Source: Paenisporosarcina quisquiliarum (GTDB taxonomy: Bacteria > Bacillota > Bacilli > Bacillales_A > Planococcaceae). From it: 64,000 nt of DNA. Within the stretch, counting starts at the first letter, position 1. Every line of letters starts with the position of its first letter. This document shows, in pieces, positions 1 through 7,324 of this stretch. The stretch covers positions 1 through 64,000 of the forward strand of contig NZ_JAMKBJ010000015.1 of NCBI RefSeq assembly GCF_027563315.1. The letters are read 5' to 3'. The notes under the pieces are model-generated. The model was given only the letters and a program-made list of their open reading frames with translations, was not told where the DNA came from and did not search any database. The translations under genes were made by a program, and so were the position numbers.

Positions 1-1
1 A

Positions 2-127
2 TACCTTCGTCACTATAACGAAGAACGAATTCAAAAAAAATTAGGCTACCTCACACCAAAAGAATTTGGATGTTTGGCAGCCTAATATAGGTGTTTTATA
101 TGTGTCTCATAACACTAGGTCAGTTCA
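2..127 (+). mobile_element. IS3-family insertion sequence, right end
   Basis: The first 85 bases encode the last residues of an IS3-type OrfB transposase: a Tyr-Asn-Glu-Glu-Arg-Ile-Gln segment, a Leu-Gly-Tyr-Leu-Thr-Pro segment and a stop at 83-85. This is the usual end of the DDE transposase of this family. About 40 bases follow, ending in CAGTTCA, which resembles the right terminal repeat of IS150-group elements. The rest of the element lies left of the window, so whether it is intact is unknown. Confidence 0.7.
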
Positions 128-130
128 ATC

Positions 131-227
131 TTAAGGTCGGTTTTTTGTTTGTAGAATTGTTGTGGAATTTATTTTGAACTCATACAAACAAAATTAAGGC
201 TACCTGAAATAAACCAAGCCCTGCATT
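131..227 (+). repeat. Diverged 100-bp repeat, copy A
   Basis: This stretch resembles 1745-1847 along its whole length. Both contain AAGGTCG followed by a T-run, then TTGTTGTG, and both end in GGCTA-C/T-CTGAAATAAACC. In copy A the left arm of the terminator-like hairpin seen in copy B is missing, cut off by the IS3 end. The two copies flank the riboswitch-controlled secreted protein gene. Origin unknown; possibly the duplicated 3' end of an older element. Confidence 0.5.
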
Positions 228-353
228 TTTCACAATAAAATCGGACAGAAATTCGATGGAAATAATAATTTTTGATTAAATATTGGAACTAGGATTTTCT
301 TGGCACAGGTACCTCATACGAATATTTTCTTAAAAAAATCCACATATGAAATC

Positions 354-402
354 TAAAAAAGACTGTAGACAACACGTATTTATACGATTTTGTCTACAGT
401 CT
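354..402 (-). terminator. Intrinsic terminator of the repeat-protein gene
   Basis: A 12-bp perfect stem (GACTGTAGACAA with its complement) is followed on the minus strand by a T-run. It lies just downstream of the gene at 416-1333. Confidence 0.85.
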
Positions 403-415
403 GAATAAAAGAGTA

Positions 416-1333
416 TCAATCCTCTTTGTCTTTTTTCCCACTATTTGATTTTTCTTCTTTTGTGATTCCTTGTTGTTTCTTTTCTTCAGACTTATTGGAT
501 GCTTCATTTGCTTTCTCGGTAGCTTCTTGCTTTTTCTTTTCTGCTTTTATTTTTGCTTCTTCTGCTTTCTTAGCAGCTTCTTGCTTTTTCTCTTCTGCTT
601 TTACTTTTGCTTCTTCTGCTTTCTTAGCAGCTTCTTGCTTTTTCTCTTCTGCTTTTACTTTTGCTTCTTCTGCTTTCTTAGCAGCTTCTCGCTTTTTCTC
701 TTCTGCTTTTACTTTTGCTTCTTCTGCTTTCTTAGCAGCTTCTCGCTTTTTCTCTTCTGCTTTTACTTTTGCTTCTTCTACTTTAGGGGATTCATCTTCT
801 TCCGTAGTACCATCTTCCTCAGAAGTTCCATTTTCTTCAGTAGCACCATCTTCTTCAGTACCACCTAGTTCAGTAGAACCTTCATCATTTGTTTCTTCTT
901 CAATTATATCTTCTTCAACAATTTCTTCGTAATTATTTAGAGCTTCTTCTTGTTGATCGATTGCTAGTTGAAGTGTTTCGATAGCTTTATCTTCATCGCC
1001 TTGTTCAAATAATGCTGTTGCTTCAAGAATCCGTTCTTCGGCAAAGGCGCTAAGCAATTCCGCTTCTTTGCCTTCATCAATAGTAACTAACAAAAGCATA
1101 TTTTCTTGGATTTTTTTAATGAAGTAGAAAAAGTCCCCGGGTAACAATGATGGTTCTTCTATCTCCTTATCTTCTTCACCTGCTTCAGTTTCTGTACCTG
1201 CACCTTTTTGTTCTGGAGTGACAGTTTCATCTGTATTCGCAAATGAAGGATTAACTCCAACCATAAACACTAGCAATGCAACCATAATAAGTGTGAATCC
1301 AGTGTTTCGTAAACTTTTTTTAAAAATTGACAT
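416..1333 (-). CDS. Secreted DUF5667-type protein with C-terminal coiled-coil repeats
   Basis: The 305-residue product starts with a signal peptide (about residues 1-32, ending in a Pro-Ser-Phe-Ala type site). Residues about 62-135 resemble the DUF5667 domain: a Leu-Leu-Pro-Gly-Asp start, then helical segments rich in Glu, Gln and Ala. An acidic Glu/Thr/Gly linker (about 136-180) leads to a Lys/Glu/Ala coiled coil built from an 18-residue repeat. It has no membrane anchor or sorting signal, so it is probably released or held by charge at the cell wall. The molecular function is unknown. A cyclic-di-GMP riboswitch sits about 85 bases upstream, which suggests a role in surface attachment or biofilm. 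The start has a GAGGGGAG ribosome binding site, and a terminator follows directly. Confidence 0.8.
   Translation of the reverse strand: MSIFKKSLRNTGFTLIMVALLVFMVGVNPSFANTDETVTPEQKGAGTETEAGEEDKEIEEPSLLPGDFFYFIKKIQENMLLLVTIDEGKEAELLSAFAEERILEATALFEQGDEDKAIETLQLAIDQQEEALNNYEEIVEEDIIEEETNDEGSTELGGTEEDGATEENGTSEEDGTTEEDESPKVEEAKVKAEEKKREAAKKAEEAKVKAEEKKREAAKKAEEAKVKAEEKKQEAAKKAEEAKVKAEEKKQEAAKKAEEAKIKAEKKKQEATEKANEASNKSEEKKQQGITKEEKSNSGKKDKED
525..790 (-). repeat. 54-bp tandem repeat inside the secreted protein gene
   Basis: About four and a half copies of a 54-bp unit encode the 18-residue Ala-Glu-Glu-Ala-Lys-Val-Lys repeat. The central copies are almost identical at DNA level and differ mainly in an Arg/Gln codon. 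The outer copy nearest the C-terminus has drifted. Such near-identical units can change number by slippage or recombination. Confidence 0.85.
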
Positions 1334-1417
1334 AAAAAATCTCCCCTCTTCTAAATTAAAATAGAATTACTAGGAAGAATTATGAAATAAACTATTTTAA
1401 GTTTTCAATCATTATTC

Positions 1418-1500
1418 TTCGGCAGTCCAGCCACCATAGCTTCAATGCCTTAGGTCTGTAACTTTGCGTCTTCATCTTTCGATAAATTTGCCTTTTTCGA
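1418..1500 (-). promoter_or_regulatory. Cyclic-di-GMP-I (GEMM-I) riboswitch aptamer
   Basis: Read on the minus strand, the stretch shows the GEMM-I pattern in order: AAAAAGGCAAA, a short stem capped by a GAAA tetraloop (TCGAAAGA), the conserved GACGCAAAG, CAGACCTAAGG, and a second helix ending in GGCTGGACTGCCG. It lies in the leader of the secreted repeat protein at 416-1333, about 85 bases before its start codon. The expression platform is not obvious: there is no clear terminator between aptamer and gene, so control could act on translation. Assignment is by motif reading; an Rfam covariance scan would settle it. Confidence 0.85.
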
Positions 1501-1731
1501 AATAAGAATTGCTTCAAATGATGCATGTCCTATCCATTGATTATTATACCTTGTTCAGAAAAATAAAAATATATATTTTTCCAATTGTTTCTATAATATT
1601 ACATTTAAAGTATTTAAGATAAAAGAAGTTTTTATTAATCAAAATCTCAGAGCCATTAGTCGAAACGCTCTTCTGGATGGTTTTCTATAAAAATATGCTA
1701 GGCATTGCATGATTCCATTCAATAAATAAAC

Positions 1732-1768
1732 ATAAAAAAACAATCTTGATCCTCAAGGTCGTTTTTTT
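1732..1768 (+). terminator. Terminator-like hairpin at the head of repeat copy B
   Basis: An AACAATCTTGA / TCAAGGTCGTT stem is followed by seven T on the plus strand. No plus-strand gene is seen upstream, so it may be a relic carried with the repeat. The rest of 1501-1864 shows no gene. Confidence 0.55.
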
Positions 1769-1847
1769 ATGTTTGTTGAGTTGTTGTGAAATTTTTATTG
1801 AAAATATACCAAATAAAGAATCAAGGCTATCTGAAATAAACCCTGCC
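1745..1847 (+). repeat. Diverged 100-bp repeat, copy B
   Basis: Second copy of the repeat at 131-227, with the hairpin intact. It ends in CTATCTGAAATAAACCCTGCC just downstream of the DUF4256 gene. Confidence 0.5.
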
Positions 1848-1864
1848 ATCCATTTAATCCTACT

Positions 1865-2428
1865 TTAAACCTTCAATAATCCTCTAAAGCCTCTCGCAGC
1901 ATAATACGAATCGGCTCCATTGTGGTACACAAAGACCGTGTCATAGCGACGATCACAGAACAGTGCGCCACCGAGTTTTCGAATATTGTCTGGCGTTTGG
2001 ACCCAACTGGATGTCTTGGTGTCAAATTCGCCAAGTGTCTGAAGCTGTCGGTATTGCTCTTCGTTTAATAATTCAATCCCTATTTCCGACGCTACGTCTA
2101 CCGCGGTATTTTCAGGTTTGAATTTTTTGCGTGCTTCGAGGGCTGCACGGTCGAAGCATAGACTTCTGCGTTCTTTCGGACTTTCTTTGGCACAGTCACA
2201 GTAAAGATATTCGCCAGCTTCTTCATCGTAGCCGATGACATCCGGTTCCCCGCCAGTTCGTTCCATTTCGTTTAGGGACCAAAGCTTTTCCGGTCTTGCT
2301 TCTAACTTAGCTTTCACGTCCTGCCAGTTGACTCCTTCATGGCGTTCTGTGTGTTTTTCAAAGCGTTTTTGTAGCGTTTCTAGTAACATGTTTTGCTCTT
2401 CAGTTGATAAGGTTTTGGTTGGACTCAT
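1865..2428 (-). CDS. DUF4256 family protein
   Basis: The 187-residue cytoplasmic protein fits the DUF4256 family in length and pattern: an N-terminal helical segment with a Trp-Ser-Leu-Asn-Glu-Met-Glu motif, a central Asp-Val-Ile-Gly-Tyr-Asp stretch, a Cys-Asp-Cys segment near residue 80, and a C-terminal Gly-Gly-Ala-Leu-Phe-Cys-Asp-Arg-Arg followed by Tyr-His-Asn-Gly-Ala. No enzymatic role is known for the family. It is a single-gene unit; its terminator is not clear. Confidence 0.85.
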   Translation of the reverse strand: MSPTKTLSTEEQNMLLETLQKRFEKHTERHEGVNWQDVKAKLEARPEKLWSLNEMERTGGEPDVIGYDEEAGEYLYCDCAKESPKERRSLCFDRAALEARKKFKPENTAVDVASEIGIELLNEEQYRQLQTLGEFDTKTSSWVQTPDNIRKLGGALFCDRRYDTVFVYHNGADSYYAARGFRGLLKV

Positions 2429-2877
2429 CGCTCTTCTCCCCTTTTGTCGTGATTCTAGTATCTATGTTATAGCGTTTTTAATTCTTTCACAAACAAATCT
2501 CTTTTTTGCACCTTTATTACTTATGAACAAATAGCAAAAAGCCTCAATGTATTTCCCCAGAGTTTTAAAGGTATTCCCTCAATAGAAAAGTATAATACTT
2601 ATATGCACTGGACAAATCACGTCCAAGGCATTTTTAAGTGCCATATCTTTTCTGCCTACTGCGTGGTAACATTACTACTTTTTCAATGGTTTCTCCTATA
2701 ACAAATATAATTAGTCCAGTTTATTGCTTACCGCGCAGTTTCGTCCTACTGTGAGATGTGCAAGTTTTTATACCACAAGAATCAACTGTTTTCAATTCCC
2801 ATCTACAAAGTACAATGAACATAAAGTAAACATTTGACGTCATTTTAGGAAGTATGAAAATTTTGGAGGAGAAGTCG
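2429..2877. other. Intergenic stretch without a recognised gene
   Basis: About 450 bases between the divergently oriented DUF4256 and phosphodiesterase genes. I see no supported reading frame and no clear promoter pair here. Confidence 0.5.
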
Positions 2878-3861
2878 TTGAAGCGAAAAAAATTTCTAAA
2901 GAATTCCTTACTTTTTATCATTGCACTTATCTTGTTCATGTTTTTCAATAATAGCTCGTACTTCACGAAAGAAAGACAGACCGAGCCCTTCCTCCTTGCC
3001 CACCGGGGTCTAGGCCAAACGTTTAGCATGGAAGGAATCGAAGGGGATACATGTACGGCGGAGCGAATATTTGAACCTGCTCACCCTTACCTCGAAAATA
3101 CAATACCATCCATGCAAGCAGCATTTGATGCTGGTGCCGATATGGTCGAGCTGGACATCAAACCAACAAAAGATGGGCAATTCGCCGTGTTCCACGATTG
3201 GACTTTGGATTGCCGTACCAACGCCAAAGGAATGGTAAGCGATTATACGATGGACGAGCTGAGGAAAATGGATATCGGTTATGGCTATACAGCCGATAAC
3301 GGCATAACCTACCCCTTCCGCGGGAAAGGTGTTGGTCTCATGCCAACCTTGGATGAAGTGTTGACTCATTTTCCAAATCAATTGTTATTGATTCATATCA
3401 AAAGCAATGATCCAGAAGAAGGTGAACAACTAGCTGACTTCCTTTCTGATCTCGCTGAAGATCGACTCGAGCAGTTGACGGTCTATGGCGGCGATGCACC
3501 CATCGCATCTTTAAAAAAACGTATGCCTCACATGCGTGTTATGTCTAAAGAAACTTTAAAAAGCTGTGTTCTACCATACATAGGTGTTGGCTGGACTGGC
3601 GTAATGCCTAAGGCGTGTAAACATACACAGATTCATATCCCTGAAAATTATGCCCCTTGGATATGGGGGTGGCCAAACAAATTCCTGAACCGTATGGACA
3701 AGGTAGATACGAGAGTCATTGTAGTGGCAGGTGACGGAGGTTGGTCGGAAGGATTTGATTCGGAAGAAGACTTGAACAGGTTGCCTGTTGATTATTCTGG
3801 TGGTATTTGGACAAATCGGATTGATTTGATTGCACCGATTCTCAAGGATAAGCAAGAATAA
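2878..3861 (+). CDS. Membrane-anchored glycerophosphodiester phosphodiesterase family protein
   Basis: The GDPD fold is shown by Ala-His-Arg-Gly near residue 45, the Glu-Asn-Thr metal motif, Val-Glu-Leu-Asp-Ile-Lys-Pro-Thr-Lys-Asp, and Phe-His-Asp-Trp-Thr-Leu. These are the metal ligands and acid/base histidines of glycerophosphodiesterases. An uncleaved N-terminal membrane segment (about residues 8-22) should place the domain outside the cell. Between His-Arg-Gly and Glu-Asn-Thr there is an insert of about 30 residues with a cysteine. The start chosen is TTG at 2878, because GGAGGAG lies 6 bases before it; the upstream in-frame ATG at 2854 has no well-placed site. Substrate is not known from sequence; glycerophosphodiesters are the family substrate. 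Confidence 0.82.
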   Translation: MKRKKFLKNSLLFIIALILFMFFNNSSYFTKERQTEPFLLAHRGLGQTFSMEGIEGDTCTAERIFEPAHPYLENTIPSMQAAFDAGADMVELDIKPTKDGQFAVFHDWTLDCRTNAKGMVSDYTMDELRKMDIGYGYTADNGITYPFRGKGVGLMPTLDEVLTHFPNQLLLIHIKSNDPEEGEQLADFLSDLAEDRLEQLTVYGGDAPIASLKKRMPHMRVMSKETLKSCVLPYIGVGWTGVMPKACKHTQIHIPENYAPWIWGWPNKFLNRMDKVDTRVIVVAGDGGWSEGFDSEEDLNRLPVDYSGGIWTNRIDLIAPILKDKQE

Positions 3862-3980
3862 GAAAATATTTTCACTAGCAATTGAGTTAATCAACATTCT
3901 TAACGAATAATGATTTAAATGGCCGCGATCATTATTGTCTGATGTTCCACTGCAATTTTTGTATTTGTGGATTTAAAAAA

Positions 3981-4014
3981 AATCCAAGTCATGAGTATTC
4001 CATGACTTGGATTT
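3981..4014. terminator. Bidirectional intrinsic terminator
   Basis: A perfect AATCCAAGTCATG stem with a 7-base loop, flanked by A- and T-runs, lies between the convergent phosphodiesterase and yhfK-like genes. Confidence 0.85.
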
Positions 4015-4022
4015 TCAAACGC

Positions 4023-4667
4023 TTATATATGTTTCAAGGCTTCATTAATGTAAGTTTCCCCACTGATGAGGTCAAAGGATTTCTTAAATGTTTCTTGGGC
4101 ATTTAAAGCAGCATAAATAGTTTTAGCAACGTCTTCACGAGGGATTGAACCTGTTCCAAGGTTTGCCGATGCTGTAACTTTTCCGGTGCTTGCCTCATTT
4201 AGTAATGCACCTGGTCGTATAATGGTGTAATCTAAATTGCTTGTTTCAACCATTCGATCTGCATAGTGTTTTGCTACATAATATGGAACCATTTCTTGAT
4301 TCCAGTTTTCACGATGATTTGCCTGAAGCGCACTGACAATTACAAAGCGATGAATACCTGCTAGTTCAGCAGCCTCAACCGTTTTAGCCGCTCCGTCTAA
4401 ATCAATTAGCAACGTTTTGTCCAAACCCGTATGTCCGCCAGATCCTGCTGTAAAAACAATCGCATCACAACCTTTTGCGGCATCTGCGATATCTTTAACG
4501 CTTCCCTCAAGACTTGCAACGGCCACATCAATTCCTTGGCTCTTCAATTCTTCAGCCTGCTCTTTTTTACGAACCATGGCACGAACTGTATGTTCCTCAC
4601 TTTTTTGTAAGAGGTCGATAAGGTGATTCCCAATTTGTCCAGTTGCTCCTACTACGAATACTTTCAT
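4023..4667 (-). CDS. yhfK: YhfK-like NAD(P)-binding atypical SDR oxidoreductase
   Basis: The 214-residue protein begins with the Rossmann glycine motif Gly-Ala-Thr-Gly-Gln-Ile-Gly at residues 7-13. It continues with Val-Arg-Lys-Lys at the cofactor-selecting position and a Tyr-x3-Lys (Tyr-Val-Ala-Lys) in the middle. This is the layout of the atypical SDR / NmrA-like group, and the length equals that of Bacillus subtilis YhfK. The substrate is unknown; relatives act as NAD(P)H-dependent reductases or redox sensors. AAGGAG precedes the ATG. A decayed 90-bp paralogous fragment lies at 11631-11725. The symbol is given by similarity only. Confidence 0.75.
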   Translation of the reverse strand: MKVFVVGATGQIGNHLIDLLQKSEEHTVRAMVRKKEQAEELKSQGIDVAVASLEGSVKDIADAAKGCDAIVFTAGSGGHTGLDKTLLIDLDGAAKTVEAAELAGIHRFVIVSALQANHRENWNQEMVPYYVAKHYADRMVETSNLDYTIIRPGALLNEASTGKVTASANLGTGSIPREDVAKTIYAALNAQETFKKSFDLISGETYINEALKHI

Positions 4668-4816
4668 ATGATCGAGCTCCTTCTAATCTGAATTGACATA
4701 GTCCTATCTTAACCATCCCTACAAAAAGTCTAACATAGAACCTACTTGTAATTAAGCAAACGACCTTTTAGAGAGTTCTTGATATAATCCATATCACGTT
4801 CCTTCTCCTCTGGGTG

Positions 4817-5785
4817 TTATGCAAGTTCACAACCAGCCTGACTGGTAGGTTCTACATAAAAACAGCTTTCACTTTTCATTTTGCACATTTTCTTTAAACG
4901 TGTAGCCTCCTCAACCACTTCTTCAGTGCTGCTAAAGGCTTTTCTTTGGTTTGTGACGACGGCAATGGAGAGTGTCACTAAAGGAATTTTTTCCATTTCT
5001 CCAAACCGATTCTCCAAATAAATAAACTGCTTTTCGAGATGTTTCTTTGAGTAATATTTTTTAATTTCCACATCAAATCTTTGGATAACGCTACGACAGA
5101 ATTCATGGAAGCCATAGTGATTGAAAATTACTATGTAGTCATCTCCTCCAATATGACCTAAGAAACCACCTTTCTCTAGTGCATCAGCTAATATGTCGGC
5201 AGTAAGCTGAATGATTTCGTCTCCTTTTTTAAAACCATAATAATCGTTGTAAGCTTTGAACCGATCTAAATCAATATATAATAGACTGAATTCCTTTGAT
5301 TGTTCCAGCGCGTGTGTAATATTTTCATTAATAATTTTGTTGCCAGGGAGTCTTGTGAGGGGATTCAGGTAACTGGCAAACTCAACCTGTATATCGGCCA
5401 CTTTCATGAGCAAATTTTTGATACTGACAACTCCCATGATTGTTTTGTCCATAACGATGATGATATCATCGTATATTTCTTCTTCCGGTCTATTCATGGC
5501 TAATTGGCTGACTTCAATGACTGATGTGAAATAGTCCACAATCAACGGGTGTTTATTAGCTAAGACATCTATCGATTTCATCATGTACAGATTGTAACCA
5601 TATCGAGTACCTATTTTCTGGTAGAAACACGTACGTGTAATTAACCCAGCCCCAAATTTCTGATTTATTAAAACGATGCCTTGTAAACTTGAGTTTTCTT
5701 GAAAAACTTGATCAATTTGATGACATGGTGTTTCAAATGGCACAATTGGCGTGTCTTTAGCAATATCTCCGATATAGGCAATCAC
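4817..5785 (-). CDS. CBS-pair GGDEF domain protein, putative diguanylate cyclase
   Basis: The C-terminal half is a GGDEF domain: Asn-Pro-Leu-Thr-Arg-Leu-Pro-Gly-Asn at its start, Tyr-Ile-Asp-Leu-Asp-Arg-Phe-Lys, and Gly-Gly-Asp-Asp-Tyr as signature. The acidic residues needed for metal and GTP are kept, with Tyr for the usual Phe. The first 140 residues look like two CBS repeats, which often bind adenine nucleotides. The start chosen is GTG at 5785 with GGAGG 7 bases upstream. The frame is open further up to 5959, but that extension runs through the terminator of the EAL gene and looks non-coding. With the upstream EAL gene it makes the EAL-CBS-GGDEF set often found in one protein. Confidence 0.8.
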   Translation of the reverse strand: MIAYIGDIAKDTPIVPFETPCHQIDQVFQENSSLQGIVLINQKFGAGLITRTCFYQKIGTRYGYNLYMMKSIDVLANKHPLIVDYFTSVIEVSQLAMNRPEEEIYDDIIIVMDKTIMGVVSIKNLLMKVADIQVEFASYLNPLTRLPGNKIINENITHALEQSKEFSLLYIDLDRFKAYNDYYGFKKGDEIIQLTADILADALEKGGFLGHIGGDDYIVIFNHYGFHEFCRSVIQRFDVEIKKYYSKKHLEKQFIYLENRFGEMEKIPLVTLSIAVVTNQRKAFSSTEEVVEEATRLKKMCKMKSESCFYVEPTSQAGCELA

Positions 5786-5931
5786 ACAAATTCCTCCATA
5801 ATTTTTAATGTCACAATAAGAAGCAAGATTCTTGAAAAGGTAACAAGCTCTACAGTGGTTATATATTCTATTGCACTGTTTTATAGTAGTTCTATAAGAG
5901 TAACATTCTTCTATAAAATGGAAGTATAATG

Positions 5932-5981
5932 TCGAAAAACAACCCATCTCCATACTCAATTATTTGAGTTATCCAGATGGG
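5932..5981 (-). terminator. Terminator of the EAL gene
   Basis: A CCCATCT stem with an inner ACTCAA/TTGAGT stem is followed by a T-rich stretch on the minus strand. It separates the EAL and CBS-GGDEF genes, so the latter probably has its own promoter. Confidence 0.7.
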
Positions 5982-6022
5982 CGTTCTGTCATTCTTAGAT
6001 ATACCGTTATTTGTGGTTAAAA

Positions 6023-6904
6023 TTATAAAATAGCTTGAGCTAATGGCGAAGCGTTGATAATAGATGACGCAGGTAACTGTCCATTACATAATAGAGAGTT
6101 GGGTTTACCTAAGGCATATCCTTGCCCATAAGAAACACCTAAACGTTGTAGAAACCTTAGTTCTGATAAGGTTTCAATTCCTTCTGCAATGACATTGGTA
6201 TTGGATTGTGCTGCAAATTCCAGTAACAACTCGACGAGATGCTGTTGCGCAGGATTATTATGGATATTACGTATTAGCGATTTATCAATTTTTATAAATT
6301 CCGGTTTTAAGTATACGAGTGTTTTTAAACTATTGTATCCGGTACCCGCATCATCTACCGCTATTCTAAATCCTTGCTGACGATAGTTATCAATAATTTT
6401 TTCAAATCGACTATAGTCAATTACTGCCTCTTTTTCGGTTAACTCTAAAACAATCTGACTCGGTGAAAGGTTATATTTACTTAATAACTCCAATGTTTTT
6501 CCACTTCGATAGGCTGAATCAGTTAATACCTGAGGTTGTATATTAAGAAATACCAATTGATTTTTATGTTTTTGCGTATGTATAACCTGTTCAGAATATC
6601 TTTCTAATGAAAGATCCCGTAAGAAAGCTTCGACCATAAAAACCGTTTCGCTTTGGCCAACGTAGTCATAAAACTTGTCTGTCGTAGGAAAACAGAGCGT
6701 AGGTTCTGGCCGATTTAAAATTTCAAATCCCAGTGTATCATTTTCTGTTAAGGACACAATGGGTTGAAAAACCGTTGTTATTTTGTGTTTATGTATTAAA
6801 CTTTTAAACTCTTCACTCATTACGAATTCTTGAGTGAAATGATGATGATTCGCATGCAGAAACTTAAAGTACTTAAATAAGGTCGTTAGTTGATTAATTT
6901 TCAT
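6023..6904 (-). CDS. EAL domain protein, putative cyclic-di-GMP phosphodiesterase
   Basis: The 293-residue protein is almost all EAL domain. The signature reads Glu-Ile-Leu in Gly-Phe-Glu-Ile-Leu-Asn-Arg-Pro. Metal and catalytic residues are present: Asn in Phe-Leu-Asn-Ile-Gln-Pro, Glu in Leu-Glu-Leu-Thr-Glu, the Asp-Asp pair in Val-Asp-Asp-Ala-Gly-Thr-Gly, Lys in Phe-Ile-Lys-Ile-Asp-Lys, and Glu in Ile-Ala-Glu-Gly-Ile-Glu-Thr. It should hydrolyse c-di-GMP to pGpG in the cytoplasm. It has no membrane segment. AAGGAG lies 5 bases before the ATG. The CBS-GGDEF gene follows on the same strand, and a c-di-GMP riboswitch lies 5 kb away. Confidence 0.87.
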   Translation of the reverse strand: MKINQLTTLFKYFKFLHANHHHFTQEFVMSEEFKSLIHKHKITTVFQPIVSLTENDTLGFEILNRPEPTLCFPTTDKFYDYVGQSETVFMVEAFLRDLSLERYSEQVIHTQKHKNQLVFLNIQPQVLTDSAYRSGKTLELLSKYNLSPSQIVLELTEKEAVIDYSRFEKIIDNYRQQGFRIAVDDAGTGYNSLKTLVYLKPEFIKIDKSLIRNIHNNPAQQHLVELLLEFAAQSNTNVIAEGIETLSELRFLQRLGVSYGQGYALGKPNSLLCNGQLPASSIINASPLAQAIL

Positions 6905-7324
6905 ACAAACTCCTTCAAACTTACTTCATCCTTATTTAGTATACGTTTCGAATATTTTCTCCGTGTTAAATATTTGTAAAAACTCCTCATTCCTCTTCTT
7001 TTACAAATATACTTTGATGTTGAAAAAGAGTTGAATCATCTTTCTGACCCTTAATTTACCCATTCAAGTCGAACCCGGCTGATAACTCATTATATGGGGT
7101 ATTTTTGACAACAATAAACGCTTCTACTAGTTGTAGAAACGCCAACTTTATCATGTTTATGTTTATACGACTCCCTGCGCCTTTATCTTTGTAAACATGG
7201 AAGGATTCGAATTCCGATCACATCAAAATTTGCCTATCCATTCATATTGAATATCAGGCAAATTTTCTTCATTTCATGTCCTCTTATAACTCCCCGATGG
7301 AAGAGTATTCAACTTCATTATTCA
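6905..7324. other. Intergenic stretch with hairpins
   Basis: No gene is visible. It holds a terminator-like hairpin at 7225-7266 (AAAATTTGCCT and its complement, 20-base loop, then T-rich on the plus strand) and a small stem near 7107-7132. Confidence 0.5.

Noticed and set aside
426-932. Long plus-strand frames rich in Ser, Phe, Ala and Cys
   Set aside because: They are the complement of the Lys/Glu/Ala repeat gene; low-complexity shadow without ribosome site.
5786-5959. N-terminal extension of the CBS-GGDEF protein from TTG 5959
   Set aside because: It runs through the terminator of the EAL gene and has no domain-like sequence; GTG 5785 has a proper GGAGG site.
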